The position numbers and the translations under genes were made by a program. This document shows, one piece after another, positions 12,500-24,495 of a stretch of 64,000 nucleotides of DNA. The stretch comes from Acanthacorydalis orientalis (taxonomy: Eukaryota; Arthropoda; Insecta; Megaloptera; Corydalidae): contig CM068314.1 of NCBI GenBank assembly GCA_034766995.1, positions 38,620,708-38,684,707 of the forward strand. Direction: 5' to 3'. Positions within the stretch are counted from its first letter, which is position 1, and the number at the start of each line of letters is the position of its first letter. Under the pieces are notes generated by a model that was given only the letters and a program-made list of their open reading frames with translations, was not told where the DNA came from and made no database searches.

Positions 12500-12730
12500 G
12501 TTACACTGTAATATGCAAGAAAAATAACAAAGTTTTCTGAAACAATTTATCATAATATATATATAAATATATATATATATATTCCTTGTTATTTATGATT
12601 ATGAACATTTCTTAATATTTCGTAAAAAAAATAAAATTCAAATTTAATAAGAATCCAATTTCATGACATAAATCTTCTATAATAATCTAAGACGATTATA
12701 ATGAATTCAAATAGCTTGTGGAAACATAGA

Positions 12731-12740
12731 TACACACACG

Positions 12741-12776
<36 letters not shown>

Positions 12777-12792
12777 ATATATATATATATAA
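12731..12792. repeat. (CA)n-(TA)n microsatellite
   Basis: ACACACACGCATAC leads into alternating TA with one TACAATA break. Confidence 0.9.
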
Positions 12793-14122
12793 ATAAAAAT
12801 TTTGAACTGTAATCCGATTTAAAGATACTGCTTATTAATTTCATTTAATTATACTTTAGTTGATAATACATTATTTCGTGATGTTTGAACATATCGAAAT
12901 AATTTTGAATAAAAAATATTTAATGTACACACATAAACACATATAAATACAAGCATATACATATGTAAATATACTTCATTTATTACTGTATTATAAGTAG
13001 AGGCTTTCAAAAGGCATTTTTCCAAACCATGTATTGTTTCTGTATTTTTTTTATTACATAATAAGTGTGAGTTGTTATTGAGTAGTTGTTTTATTAAGAA
13101 AATATACAGTTTTGGAAAGAATCTTAGTAAGCTTCACTTTATTTAATTATTGATAATTAATATGTTACTTTTAAGAAATACCAAAAATACACATTATAAC
13201 GTATTTTATAAAAGAATACTAATATATTGTTATAAATCTTCATTAATTCTACTTGTAAGACAATAATTAGTTTAATGAATGATATAAATTTAAATCTTCA
13301 AATTTTGTCGACTCACGGAAGCTTTAAGATAAATTTTTTTGCAAAACCTCTGCCATCCTTAGAAAACTCAAAATGCATTCCCCATAAGTTTTTAAAATCA
13401 ATCTTAAATGATCAAATTTTGTTATTTACATCTGATTGAGCAAGATCGTAATGTATACTCATAAATACAGTTTTACTGCATAATAATAGGTAATAATGGT
13501 ATTTATAGAAATAAAGGAAATTATTATGAATTAACTATTTAAAATTTTTAGCTTTTCAGGTTTTTTCTTCGAAAATTCTTTCGAATTTTGACTTTGACAT
13601 AAAGAACTCCAATGTTCCGTAGAACACAGTTTGCAAAAGACTACTTTAGAACAATTAAGTTTCACTAGTATTATTGAAAATTATCAATAAATTTACTGAT
13701 TATATAGATTTTTTTAATAAATACAGATAGATATGACGCCTCTGCTAAATTCTTTTATTTATCCAAATATTCAATAAATGATTACTATCTAATTCGTTTT
13801 ACTGAAATTCATTTCCACAATTTCCTATCTTATAACGCAAGAAAAAATCTTTTGACCTTTAAAATATGTTTCAGAATACCAAATTACAAAAAAATCATTT
13901 CTTGAATCTTTTTTTTAAATGCCACTTATTCATTTATGTAAATAATTTAATACTCTCAAAAAAATATTTTTTAACAATGTAATTTATTCATAAATATTTA
14001 ACTGAAAATTCTTAAAAAGAATATATTAAAACATTCAACTAAAGTCCAGGAAATAAATATTTTTTCGAAAGACATTTACATCAGTCAGTAGTACATTTAA
14101 CATTTATATTAATTATAAATTT

Positions 14123-14158
<36 letters not shown>

Positions 14159-14750
14159 AAATAATTAATATTTAATTATTTAATAATAAATAATTAATAT
14201 TTTATTTTGACTGAAACTATACATGTATACATAGTACACTTTTAGAGAATATTATTAAAATAATCACAAGTTATGGTAATAATATTGTAATACTGTCTTT
14301 AATTATTGCATAAAATAGAATTAAATGATACTATACATTTTCAAATTGTCGATACATACTAATCAATAAATTAGCAAATTGTTAAAATTTGAATTTGATT
14401 TGCCTATCAACAGCCCGTTTTACGATCAATTCCAAATCAAAATATTGAACCAACAAACAAGGGTGTAACAATAAAAACTTAAACAGTTAAATAGTACCCC
14501 TTTTATGAACATTTCAATTTTTTTTCAAAAAACCAGTTATTCTGCAGTTGTAACATCGATTTATATATTTCTTTCAATTTCTTACTTATTCTATTCACAT
14601 AATATAATATTTTTTTTAAAAAAAATAAATATCTACTATCACTTTTATTAATAACAACATAACTTCGTGTATTTTTGTCTTAAAATTCGGAACGAAAACT
14701 ACAAGAGACGATTTAACACTTTCTCTTATACATACACATATATTATACAC
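12793..14750. other. AT-rich non-coding DNA
   Basis: Nothing gene-like was seen. A (TA)n core at 14127-14154 is flanked by near-mirror AAATTA and TAATTT sequence, so the area 14105-14165 could fold into a weak hairpin. Confidence 0.55.
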
Positions 14751-14754
14751 ACGT

Positions 14755-14780
14755 TTATATATATATATATATATATATAT
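14755..14780. repeat. (TA)n microsatellite at the edge of a GC-rich island
   Basis: Alternating TA that stops at ACACGGTGG, the left edge of the island at 14800-15005. Confidence 0.9.
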
Positions 14781-15010
14781 ACACGGTGGTAGAATATGAA
14801 AATGCTTTCAAGTTGTACTTGTTGAAGCCCGGCTGCACTTTACTGCCTCACGTACGTAACCCACGCGCGCTACACTTGGTATAGTGCGAGATATCAGGCA
14901 GAGAGGTCCAGCCAGCATCAACACTTCTCGCCTGGCCAGAATTTTAAAAGCTGCGAGTATTAAATGACATACAAGAGAGAGTTGATCGTAATATATTAGT
15001 TCCACAGTAA
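14781..15010. other. CpG-containing GC-rich island, unidentified
   Basis: This is one of the most GC-rich patches in the window, with many CpG (for example ACGTACGTAACCCACGCGCG near 14850). A 65-residue minus-strand frame (14808-15005) spans it, with a plausible mix of residues (CLISRTIPSVARVGYV) but no recognisable domain. On the minus strand the island ends against a (TA)n tract, the layout of a short retroposed element with a simple-repeat tail. No tRNA-type box A and box B pair was found. It could be a SINE-like insertion, a promoter or an exon. Confidence 0.35.
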
Positions 15011-15920
15011 TGCACCTGATTTAAATTCTTTCAGGACTAAAATCACTTTCCAAGAACAAACAATACAGACATAACAATTATAATAAACCATATTTAAAAA
15101 AATATATTAATTTTAAACAAATGATTTAAGACCTGATCACTTCATGCCATATAATTTATACATTAAGCCTCTTCAAACGTCTTATTCTGATATTTTAATA
15201 ATAGCATATTAAATTATTCTAAGGTACAATACAAAACAGTCCTTTGTTGAAATTAAATATTTCAAGTACTTGTGATCACTTCACAATCTATTGTGCGTTT
15301 ATTCTAATTAATGTTTAACCCAGTTCTTCTCATCTTAGTTAACGTTAAATAACATTTTAATTGTTTAATTGTTTAACGTTTTACTTTCATCTTTTTCTGT
15401 GAATATGAATAAATAAAAGAGGAATATTAATTATGTAAATAAAATAATACCGTTTGCTGTAGTACCAGTCTTTTGATAATACAAAACTCTTCAGTTTATT
15501 TTGATTGTATCTTTTCATTGTGATTACTGTACATTTTATTTTAAATGGTCATGTTGTATATTTTCATTAAATCCGTTCGATTGATTTTCTGTTACATTTT
15601 AAATTATGTTTATATTAATTTTTGTAAGTGTATCCATAACGTATTAAAATACATAAAATAACTAAATATGAATATATGATCATATTATAATTCATTTTGT
15701 GAAATTTAATAATTAATTTTCCTTGTGTATAATTTTATTTTTGTTTTCCTTTTCATAATTATATATATATATATATATATATAAATACATGAAAATGAAT
15801 ATAAAATCGATATCACAGGAAAACAATAATATGATTAAAAGCATGCTAATTGAAGATTTTCATATATACTTGTACTTGTTAATAAAACAATTTATAAATT
15901 AGAATGATTCAATTATTATT
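15011..15920. other. AT-rich non-coding DNA
   Basis: Nothing gene-like was seen. There is a short (TA)n tract at 15761-15783. Confidence 0.55.
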
Positions 15921-15924
15921 ATAT

Positions 15925-16135
15925 ACTAGTATACATCCCATCAAAATTGACGGGAAAACAGAAAGAGACATAGACACAAAAAACCGTTTATTTGTTTTTA
16001 CAACATAATATATATAGAGATAAAAAATACCTAAGAAGAAAACTTGATGAATTAAACATGAAACTTATGAGCTGACAAAACAAACATTTCTCGTTACTTT
16101 GTTTGCAGGACAAACTGACGAGAAATGTTGGTTTT
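15925..16135. repeat. Dispersed repeat, copy A
   Basis: It shares a colinear block with 29690-29930. Both have an ACTAGTATA start, TGACGRGAAAA, an A-rich stretch ending in CCGTTTATT or CTGTTTATT, GATGAATTAAAC, TATGAGCTGACAAA and then a hairpin. Here the hairpin has 12-base perfect arms, AACATTTCTCGT (16083-16094) and ACGAGAAATGTT (16118-16129), around TTTGCAGGACAAA. It encodes no recognised protein. It may be a non-autonomous element or the end of a longer one. Confidence 0.6.
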
Positions 16136-17760
16136 TTATATAGATTATATAGATAGAAGATAATTTGTGTGCCAAAAATATTTTATATTTGTTGTTAAAT
16201 TTGACACAAATATTTTTATATTCATAATTTTCAATAAACAAGGATTCTATTTGTAAAAAAAACTTATTTGAACGTAAAACGTAATTTTCTTTTAAATACA
16301 CAATTTCAGTACAAAAATTGATTATCTTTAAAAAAATAAAAATTGTATATAGCTCGATATAAACATGTTTCCTAGATTTATTCAAATTATATATTTTTGC
16401 TATTAGTCCCCATTGATTCAGATGTTCAGAATTCAAAATCGAATGTGTCTTGTAAAATAAAAAAGTGTGTTAATTATTCTAAAAATAAAAAATAAAAAAA
16501 ATTTCAAACTATAAATAATGCATATACTCGATAGATAACGAAAGAAGTGAAAGTGAAAAAAATTAAAATGTGTAAATTGATTTCGACGCAAAAATCAAAA
16601 AATAGAATCGAATGAAATAATTAGACTTTTTCATAAAAATCTCATCCAAATTGTTTTATAATAAAATAAAAAGTGTTGTAAAAATAAATTAATGTATAAA
16701 TATACGATATAAAATGTGAGGTAAATGACCACCATTTATAAATTTATCAATTAAATAAAACAATTTCGACATTAAATTAAAAAAGAAACAGAAAAATAAT
16801 ATACACTTATTATTACAATAAAATCCTAAATATTGCATTAAATCGAAAATATGAGAAATAACTGAAAAAAGTTAATAGATTTATTAAAAAATATCCTATT
16901 TCGCACTTTTGGAAAACAAATATATAATCAGAAATTATTAATTAAGAGAAATAAACTTGAAAATAGGCCCATAAACTCGAAAATAATTATTAAGATATCC
17001 AATTAACAAGTATTAAATTAACTAATTCATTTAATATAGTAGGAGTAAACAACAGTTTAATCTTTGAAAACTTATTCTATTTTTCTTAAATATTTTTAAA
17101 TAACTTTTCTTAAAGTGGCTTTAAAAATATTTTATATCTAATAATCTCTATTTGTCAAAAATAAGAAAACGAAATTTTAATAGAGATATATAATTTTAAA
17201 AAGATATTTTACAATTTTTATAGGGTTTTTTCATATAAACGGTTAAGATTTATCTGAAATAAATAATCATTTAAATAGTTGTTACTTGAAAAATTAGAAT
17301 TATTATAAAACAACAAAAAAAATATAAGAACTGTTCGGAATATCTGCTTATATTTTTCTATATACTTGAGTAGGGTTCGTTAGAAACTTTGGCATTTTCA
17401 ATATTTTTTATTAGTAAATAAAATCATAAAGATAATAATGTGTTAAAAATTAATTCTTAACAAACTATCAATTTTAATATACAAAATAGAACACTGACTT
17501 TCTTTTTAGTTATGTTCATATATATATATATATACAAGGTAGGTCCAATACAATATTAAAAAGAATTATGAAAATATATTTAAACAGAAATATAATATCC
17601 GTCCAAGTGGGAAAAATTAAAAGAGGCTCGTAGTATCATATGTATCAATAAACCGTGAAAATCTGGAAAATGTATATGTATAAGAGTATATTTTATTTTC
17701 AGAATAATATATATATATATATATATAAAATATAATGATTTATAACAAAATAATATATAT
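16136..17760. other. AT-rich non-coding DNA
   Basis: Nothing gene-like was seen. The minus-strand open frame at 16065-16436 starts in low-complexity sequence and ends inside dispersed repeat copy A, so I do not treat it as a gene. There are short TA tracts at 17518-17534 and 17706-17727. Confidence 0.55.
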
Positions 17761-17771
17761 TTTTAATATAT

Positions 17772-17777
17772 ATTCTC

Positions 17778-17840
<63 letters not shown>

Positions 17841-17846
17841 ATATAG
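17772..17846. repeat. (CT)n-(TA)n compound microsatellite
   Basis: About 40 bases of CT with one GT are followed by alternating AT and a TGTGTATATA end. It is the only long polypyrimidine dinucleotide tract in the window. Confidence 0.95.
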
Positions 17847-18865
17847 GCAAAAATTACGCGAAATTAAATCTAAAAATTTTTTATTGAAAATAAAATGCAT
17901 TTTTTACTTTTAAACAATTGAATAACAAAATATATCTTCTGAAATAAAATTAGCTTACTGAATACAACGCATATAATTTTATGGTGAGATGTACGGACTG
18001 TTTCTATCTAATAACCAACTTTTAATTGCTTCAAAATAAGCCCAATATTTTGTTTAACTAAGCGACCCGTCGTTCATTTAACATAGTGAATAATTTATGT
18101 GAAATTTTCAAATGTTTTACGAATCCCACATACTCTCATTAGAGACGCGTAATACACTCTCCGCATGAGTTTTTTTTTTGGAAATGATTCCACGTTATAA
18201 CAATTTCTAAATATAAAACCCACACTATATACAAAATACCAAAACGACAATAATTGCATAATAGCTAACAGAGCGAATCTATGGCGAATTTTGTATATTA
18301 TGTTTTTATCTTTAGCAGAAATGCAAGTGTAATATAAAGATTTAGAGGAATGTAACCGTACAGACGAATGAGCACAAATATCATTAAAACAGTAGAGAAC
18401 ATTTAATCAACCGTTTATTTCTTTTATCGTCACTTGGAATGTAGTATTTTAGTATTTGGATTTTTTCGCAATTTTGTTCGAGCCCAGTGAGTTTGTAAGC
18501 CCATTAACACTTTTATACATGTCAATCGATACGAAATTGAATAATATTTTCCCATTATCTCCTACCAATATATAAAAATGTAATGATAACGTTATGTTCC
18601 CTTACTTCAACAAAATTTTGTTTATTATTTTTTTTATCTTTTTTATCTTGAAAACACTTAAAAATGTTTCATGAAATTAATTTTTTCACAATTAAACACG
18701 TGTTTCGTTACAGGAAGTAATACAGATATTGTATATGTATGAACATGCAATTAAAATATTTACTTAACAACTACCCATTACAAAAATCAAGATGAATGTA
18801 AACATTGTATATCGTCATAAAATTGTATTTTTCCATTTAAATACAAAAATGAATATAAAAATAAC

Positions 18866-18896
<31 letters not shown>

Positions 18897-20560
18897 ATAA
18901 AATTTATATTTTTATACACATTAATAATTACTCATTCACAAACATATACCAAACAATTTACTACAAGTATCGTTTTATTGTCGTTTAATTTAATTTAGTA
19001 GAATACTACAATTAAGATATTTTTTTATTAAATTTAAGTATTAAAAGTTCTTACTAGTGATAAAACTGTATCTTAAATTTATTATAAAACAATAATATAT
19101 TGTACTTGTATATATATATATATACAACATTGTTTTTTTTAAAAAAAAAACTGCAAGAAAAAATGAAAATTATGGTGCTTCTTTTATTGATGATGTTAAT
19201 AAGTACTAAAATAGATTTTCATTGAAAACTGAATACGTTTTAAAACGCTGTCTTACTAACCAGATTAAAATAACATCTAAAAAGGTCCGAAAGAAAAAGA
19301 AACATTTTAAAAAAGTATTTATTCTTTTTGAAAAACTAACTGAGATAATCAATAAATATATTTATCTAGAAGTACAATTTATTTCCTATGAGACTTTTGG
19401 ATAAGTTTGTGAGCACTTGCATACTAAAGAGAGCATAAGTATTGATATCAAAAATGTATAAATGGAATTTGTAAAATATAACTGTTCAGTGGTTTAGTAA
19501 GAACTTTGATAAATATGACTCGTCGCTTTCAAGTGTGCGCAAGTCACCTAGAAACGATTCATCAAAAATTCTTAAAAGCTATTTACAACGTCAGGATATT
19601 ACTCTTAGATATCAAATAATAATCGAAACCGAATACAGTGCAACAGAATAAACTATTTTTAAGAATTAAGTAAACTATTCATATAAAATATTTTAACAGA
19701 AGATCGCACAAATACCCGAAAATTGACATAACGAACTAAATTAAGTATACATGGATCTTTATAAACCATCATAAATATAACTTTATTATATAATAAGGAC
19801 AATTAACCAAACTACACAAAGATAACAACTAACGATCAAAATTAGAAAAATTAAAAATAGATATCGATAATATACTTGATACATATAGTTCAAAAATGGA
19901 AGAATGAATTAGAAACTACTAAAGATTACTAAAAATATTTTACAACATAATTTGTAAACATATATTAAAAAATTTAAAGTGTACAGTTGTATGATTGTAA
20001 TTATTATCAAAAAAAGAGTAAGCCAATCAAAAAATAAAAAGGTTCCTATTTATCATGAAAGGCTAAATATAGACTGGAAACAATTTATTCAGGAAAATGC
20101 ATGCCTAATGTGGTATTTAAAGGATCGTAAAATAATAAGTGTACAGTTTTATAACATCGACAAAAAATGCTGTACAGAAAGTAGACTCTTAAAAAATTCT
20201 CAATGTAATGAAGTGAAGATCATTCATCATGAAGAATATATGTTCATTTCCTAGTTTATTGGTATATTGATATCAGAATATACATAAAAAATAATTTACT
20301 ATAAAAAAAAACAAATACAATTTTAAGAATTTAAGATAATTGCATAATATATTTATAAATGGTGATAAAAGAGAATATATATATATATACTTTATTCACA
20401 ATTATACCTTTTTATAATGTGTCTAAATTCACTTCAGAAATGAATTCATTCTCTGCACACCACAAAAAAAAACCACATCAGATCGATAATCAATTATTGA
20501 ACACTTTAAACAGAAATTACATTTTTTGTCTCAAAAATTATTCAACTAATTAAAAATTAA
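17847..20560. other. Mostly AT-rich non-coding DNA
   Basis: The part 17990-18520 is less AT-rich than average (for example ACTAAGCGACCCGTCG near 18060 and GAGACGCGTAATACACTCTCC near 18140) but shows no sustained open frame. The 91-residue frame at 19979-20254 is charged and not simple repeat, yet a frame of that length is roughly what chance gives in this much AT-rich DNA. Confidence 0.45.
18871..18897. repeat. (TA)n microsatellite
   Basis: Short alternating TA tract. Confidence 0.9.
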
Positions 20561-20563
20561 TTG

Positions 20564-20565
<2 letters not shown>

Positions 20566-20620
<55 letters not shown>
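20566..20620. repeat. (TA)n microsatellite
   Basis: About 55 bases of alternating TA. Confidence 0.95.
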
Positions 20621-20622
<2 letters not shown>

Positions 20623-21414
20623 GATATAGTATGAAATCCGAAGTGCCCTAAAACGCCAAATAACAACAACAACAGTAAGAACGCAAGAAACTCATTTAAC
20701 ATTAAAACATTTCAAATATAAAAAGCAAAACATATCAAATTAAAAGACGACAATAATTATGACTAAACAGTTTTTAATTCGATACTGTCTGTTTTAAATC
20801 AGATTATTTTTTCTAAATATTTTTTTATATTTGTACTATGCATTAGTATTTACTTTAAATATCCATTCGGTTCTTTATCTTTTATTTAATAAAAAAACTA
20901 GAGTCCAACGCCAGTTCAAAAAAAAAAAACTTACAGAGAAGTAATTATCCAAATGATAATTTTTGATCGATATATTCAATTATAGATAAGAATATTACAT
21001 CATTTTTTTATCTTCAAGAATGACGGACTGTACTGTATATATATACAAATTTTAATACAATATATGACTTTTTTTCAAGATGACATCTCATTTGGCAACT
21101 TATCAAGAGCTATGTCATAATATGTAACGTATTTATTTAACACTAGGATGAACATAGCTTATACTACTTCCAGTGCATTACACTTTCTAACTTTTTATTC
21201 ATTTTTTTATAATAGTCAGTTGAGTAACTTAAATTGACGTATTTACTCAGAAATATGTTTTTCACACAACTTAAAAATAACTCTTATTTGATATACAATA
21301 CACAAATATAATTCATTAATAAACATTTTATATTTTTCAAGTTTTCTTAATTTATTTTTGTAAAAATAAAACTACTGCATATTTTGAGAAATTTTAATAA
21401 GAAAATAATCAATC

Positions 21415-21416
<2 letters not shown>

Positions 21417-21468
<52 letters not shown>

Positions 21469-21469
21469 A
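21417..21469. repeat. (TA)n-(TAA)n compound microsatellite
   Basis: Alternating TA changes into seven or so TAA units. Confidence 0.95.
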
Positions 21470-22301
21470 TTCATAAATTAATTAATATTTTCAAGTATAT
21501 ATTAGAAAAATAATGATTTTTCATAGAAATATAAAAAATCCTAGCAATTTTTTGTTAATATAGAAATATTATTCAGGAAAATTTCATTTCTTTATTTTGC
21601 AATAAATTTTCAAGCATCTAAAAGTCGCTATTGTTTCAAGTAACAAATTTAATTGCGTTAAAAATACGTATTGTTTGAAAAAAAGATCCATTATCACGCT
21701 TTTACAGTGTTTTTTTAACACTCGTGACAGCATTTTAAATTTAACAACCGTATGTCATCGATATGCTATAAGATAATCCTTAATGTCCGACAAATTTTTT
21801 TGTAAACTGTTAGATCAACACTTCGCAACAGGTGTGTCATTTTCAAGCTACTAATAGCATTTTGGATAAGGTGATCTCAGTAAAAAAGTACATTTAAAAT
21901 AATTTTCCTGGCAGGTAATAGATTTTCTTTTTTTGAATATTTTTTTGGTAATAAATCACTGTTTTTAATAACATAAAGTAACCTTTCTCTCCTTGATGAT
22001 CACAAACGTATACGGCATATAAATCATGACTTTTAAAAAATGAGTATTAACTTATAAATATGATCTAATATATATCTTTGTAAACAAGTCCTTTAATTAA
22101 TATATGCATCCATCAATGTAAAAACGTTGTAATTAAAATTATAATTATTTTTTTTAATTATTTTAAAAAGTTTTTTGGAAAGAAATACATTTAATATTTC
22201 TAAACATTTTTGAGGTAAAAAATGAACAGATTTTTTAAGATTAATTAAAAACTGTCCGAAAAATTAAAATGTATATAAATTTTTTTAAATAATTTATAAA
22301 A

Positions 22302-22304
22302 CAT

Positions 22305-22335
<31 letters not shown>

Positions 22336-22336
22336 A
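22302..22336. repeat. (CA)n-(TA)n compound microsatellite
   Basis: ACACAC repeats followed by ATATAT repeats. Confidence 0.95.
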
Positions 22337-24054
22337 TTATTGAATATAAAAAATATTATTATTATAAGTTTTTTATAAAAATATTCTACAAACAAAGATT
22401 ACTTACAAATAAAAATTTTTAGAGAATTAAAATTTTAATGATTATAATCTATTAATAAATTATCAAAAAGACGTACGTATTCTAATTTTGTTACCATTGT
22501 TGGCATCTATTCATACATTATATTCTTGCCAATTCACTCCTGTAAAAGCCTCATTTCAATGTTTTCCAACGTGATCGAACTAGTGCTCTTTTCAAATATA
22601 ATTAATATACTTTTTGGTATTCTTATCTAACTAAGGATTAATTGATTTCTTTCTAATTGTTTTGCGTTTATGACTTATTATTTTATTTCATAAAATTTTC
22701 ATTCAAATATCAATCTATACATTAATTTGCAAATAGTTTTACAAATTTCAGTTTCTCATGAAGTTTTACAGACGTTCATACATACAGAACAACCTACATA
22801 CAGACCTTTTTACATACAGTGGTTTTTCACTAGCTATTGTATACATACCGTTAAATAAGTAAAGAATTCATTCACCTTTAGAAATAATTTTTAACTAAAA
22901 AAGTTAGAGAATAGTATGCTAAAATATTATAAGCATTATTTAAGGAGTCATCTATACTAGTTATTCTCAAAACTGTATTGCCGCTTGTTAGGGGCCAATT
23001 TAAGAATTTCATCGGGAATTTGGTCTAGTATATTGTTTTTAAGAGAGAATGTCATCTAATAGTCACTACTTCATCAAGTAATGAATGACTTGCATTAAGT
23101 ACACATTACCTTAATTCTAACAAGTTGAAAATCAAATATAATTAACCGGATTACATGACCCGTAAACACATTATTAAATTTATTTATTAAAAAATGAACT
23201 CCTAACAAAAAATGTTAAATTCTTTTACAAAATTCTTTATTTGTAGTAACAGTAAATTTATACATATAATTGATTTTGATTAAAATCTTTGATCAGAAAT
23301 AATAATTTACAGGATTGAAAAAAACGTTTTTTTTTATCTAAGCATCTTTTCTGTTGCAACGAAAAAACTATAATGTGTTTTCGAAATATAAGTATAAATT
23401 AAACCAGTAAACTAAATGTTATACATAAAATTATTTTCGTGTGGATAAAAAGAACTCTATAAGTAATTTGTTATAAATTGAAAAAATATTCCGTTTCGTT
23501 TTAAACAGACGTTTCAGATTGAATAGCTGAGTCAAATGACTAAATAACTCAAACAGGAAAATTTAGAAATTAAAAAGAAATTATTATTTTGTCTTGCACT
23601 TTTAAACTATTTAAGTCAAAATTTAATCTAATAATAACTTCTCTTTATTTTTAAGAAAAGAATGGTTTTATTTTTAAAATTAAATTAGGCAATTCTTTAA
23701 CTCGAATGAGTTAAAGTTCAGCTATTTGTAAATGCCTCGTTTCTAGAATGAATTGCATTCCTGTATGTTAAAACCTCTATTTTCATCAGTAAACTCTTTC
23801 AAGTATAAGTTAAAAAGGGGAAATCAATCAAAAATGTATCTGTTTCTTTAAAGAAAATTTCCCAATAAAATATCTGGCCTATGAAAGAGTATTCAAAATT
23901 ATCATTATTATGACAAAGAGAACGTTTACCTCTCAAGACTAAAATGAGTAGTATATATTGATTATCATTCTATTTCTCTTTATTCACGTTTTGCACGAGA
24001 GGAAGACCGTGAATGTATTCTCAGAACAAAAGTTCTCACAACATAGGCTATGTA

Positions 24055-24061
<7 letters not shown>

Positions 24062-24131
<70 letters not shown>

Positions 24132-24132
24132 A
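24062..24132. repeat. (TA)n-(TG)n compound microsatellite
   Basis: About 50 bases of TA followed by about 18 bases of TG. Confidence 0.95.
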
Positions 24133-24196
24133 TTTGGGTAGATATTTTAAATGTCAGCTAGAATTAAAAATTTAACGGTATTTCAAATATAATCAA

Positions 24197-24198
<2 letters not shown>

Positions 24199-24266
<68 letters not shown>

Positions 24267-24280
24267 GTATGTATATATAA
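24199..24280. repeat. (TA)n microsatellite
   Basis: About 80 bases of TA with late TGTATA interruptions. Confidence 0.95.
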
Positions 24281-24443
24281 AGTTTTACATTTATTTGACA
24301 CAAAAATAACAAAGATAAATTATGATTATTTATAGTTATTTAAGTTAAATTATTTAATAACCCACTTTCAATACAATTTTAAGAGCGTAATTTTCAAATA
24401 AAACATATATAAAAAGATGTATTTATAAGTTTTTATTGATAAT

Positions 24444-24446
<3 letters not shown>

Positions 24447-24474
<28 letters not shown>

Positions 24475-24495
24475 TACATGTATATATATATATAG
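24447..24495. repeat. (TA)n microsatellite, interrupted
   Basis: Two TA tracts separated by TGTATACATG. Confidence 0.9.

Larger units (their letters stand above)
20621..24050. other. AT-rich non-coding DNA
   Basis: No gene or recognisable transposon was seen. A slightly GC-richer patch at 22975-23040 contains TGTTAGGGGCCAATTTAAG without a usable frame. Confidence 0.5.

Noticed and set aside
16065..16436. 123-residue minus-strand open frame
   Set aside because: Dominated by I, Y, N, K and F codons, and its end lies in dispersed repeat copy A, whose counterpart in copy B is not open.
19979..20254. 91-residue plus-strand open frame
   Set aside because: A rough estimate from an assumed AT content near 78 percent gives about one or two frames of this length by chance in 64 kb. 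No domain was recognised.
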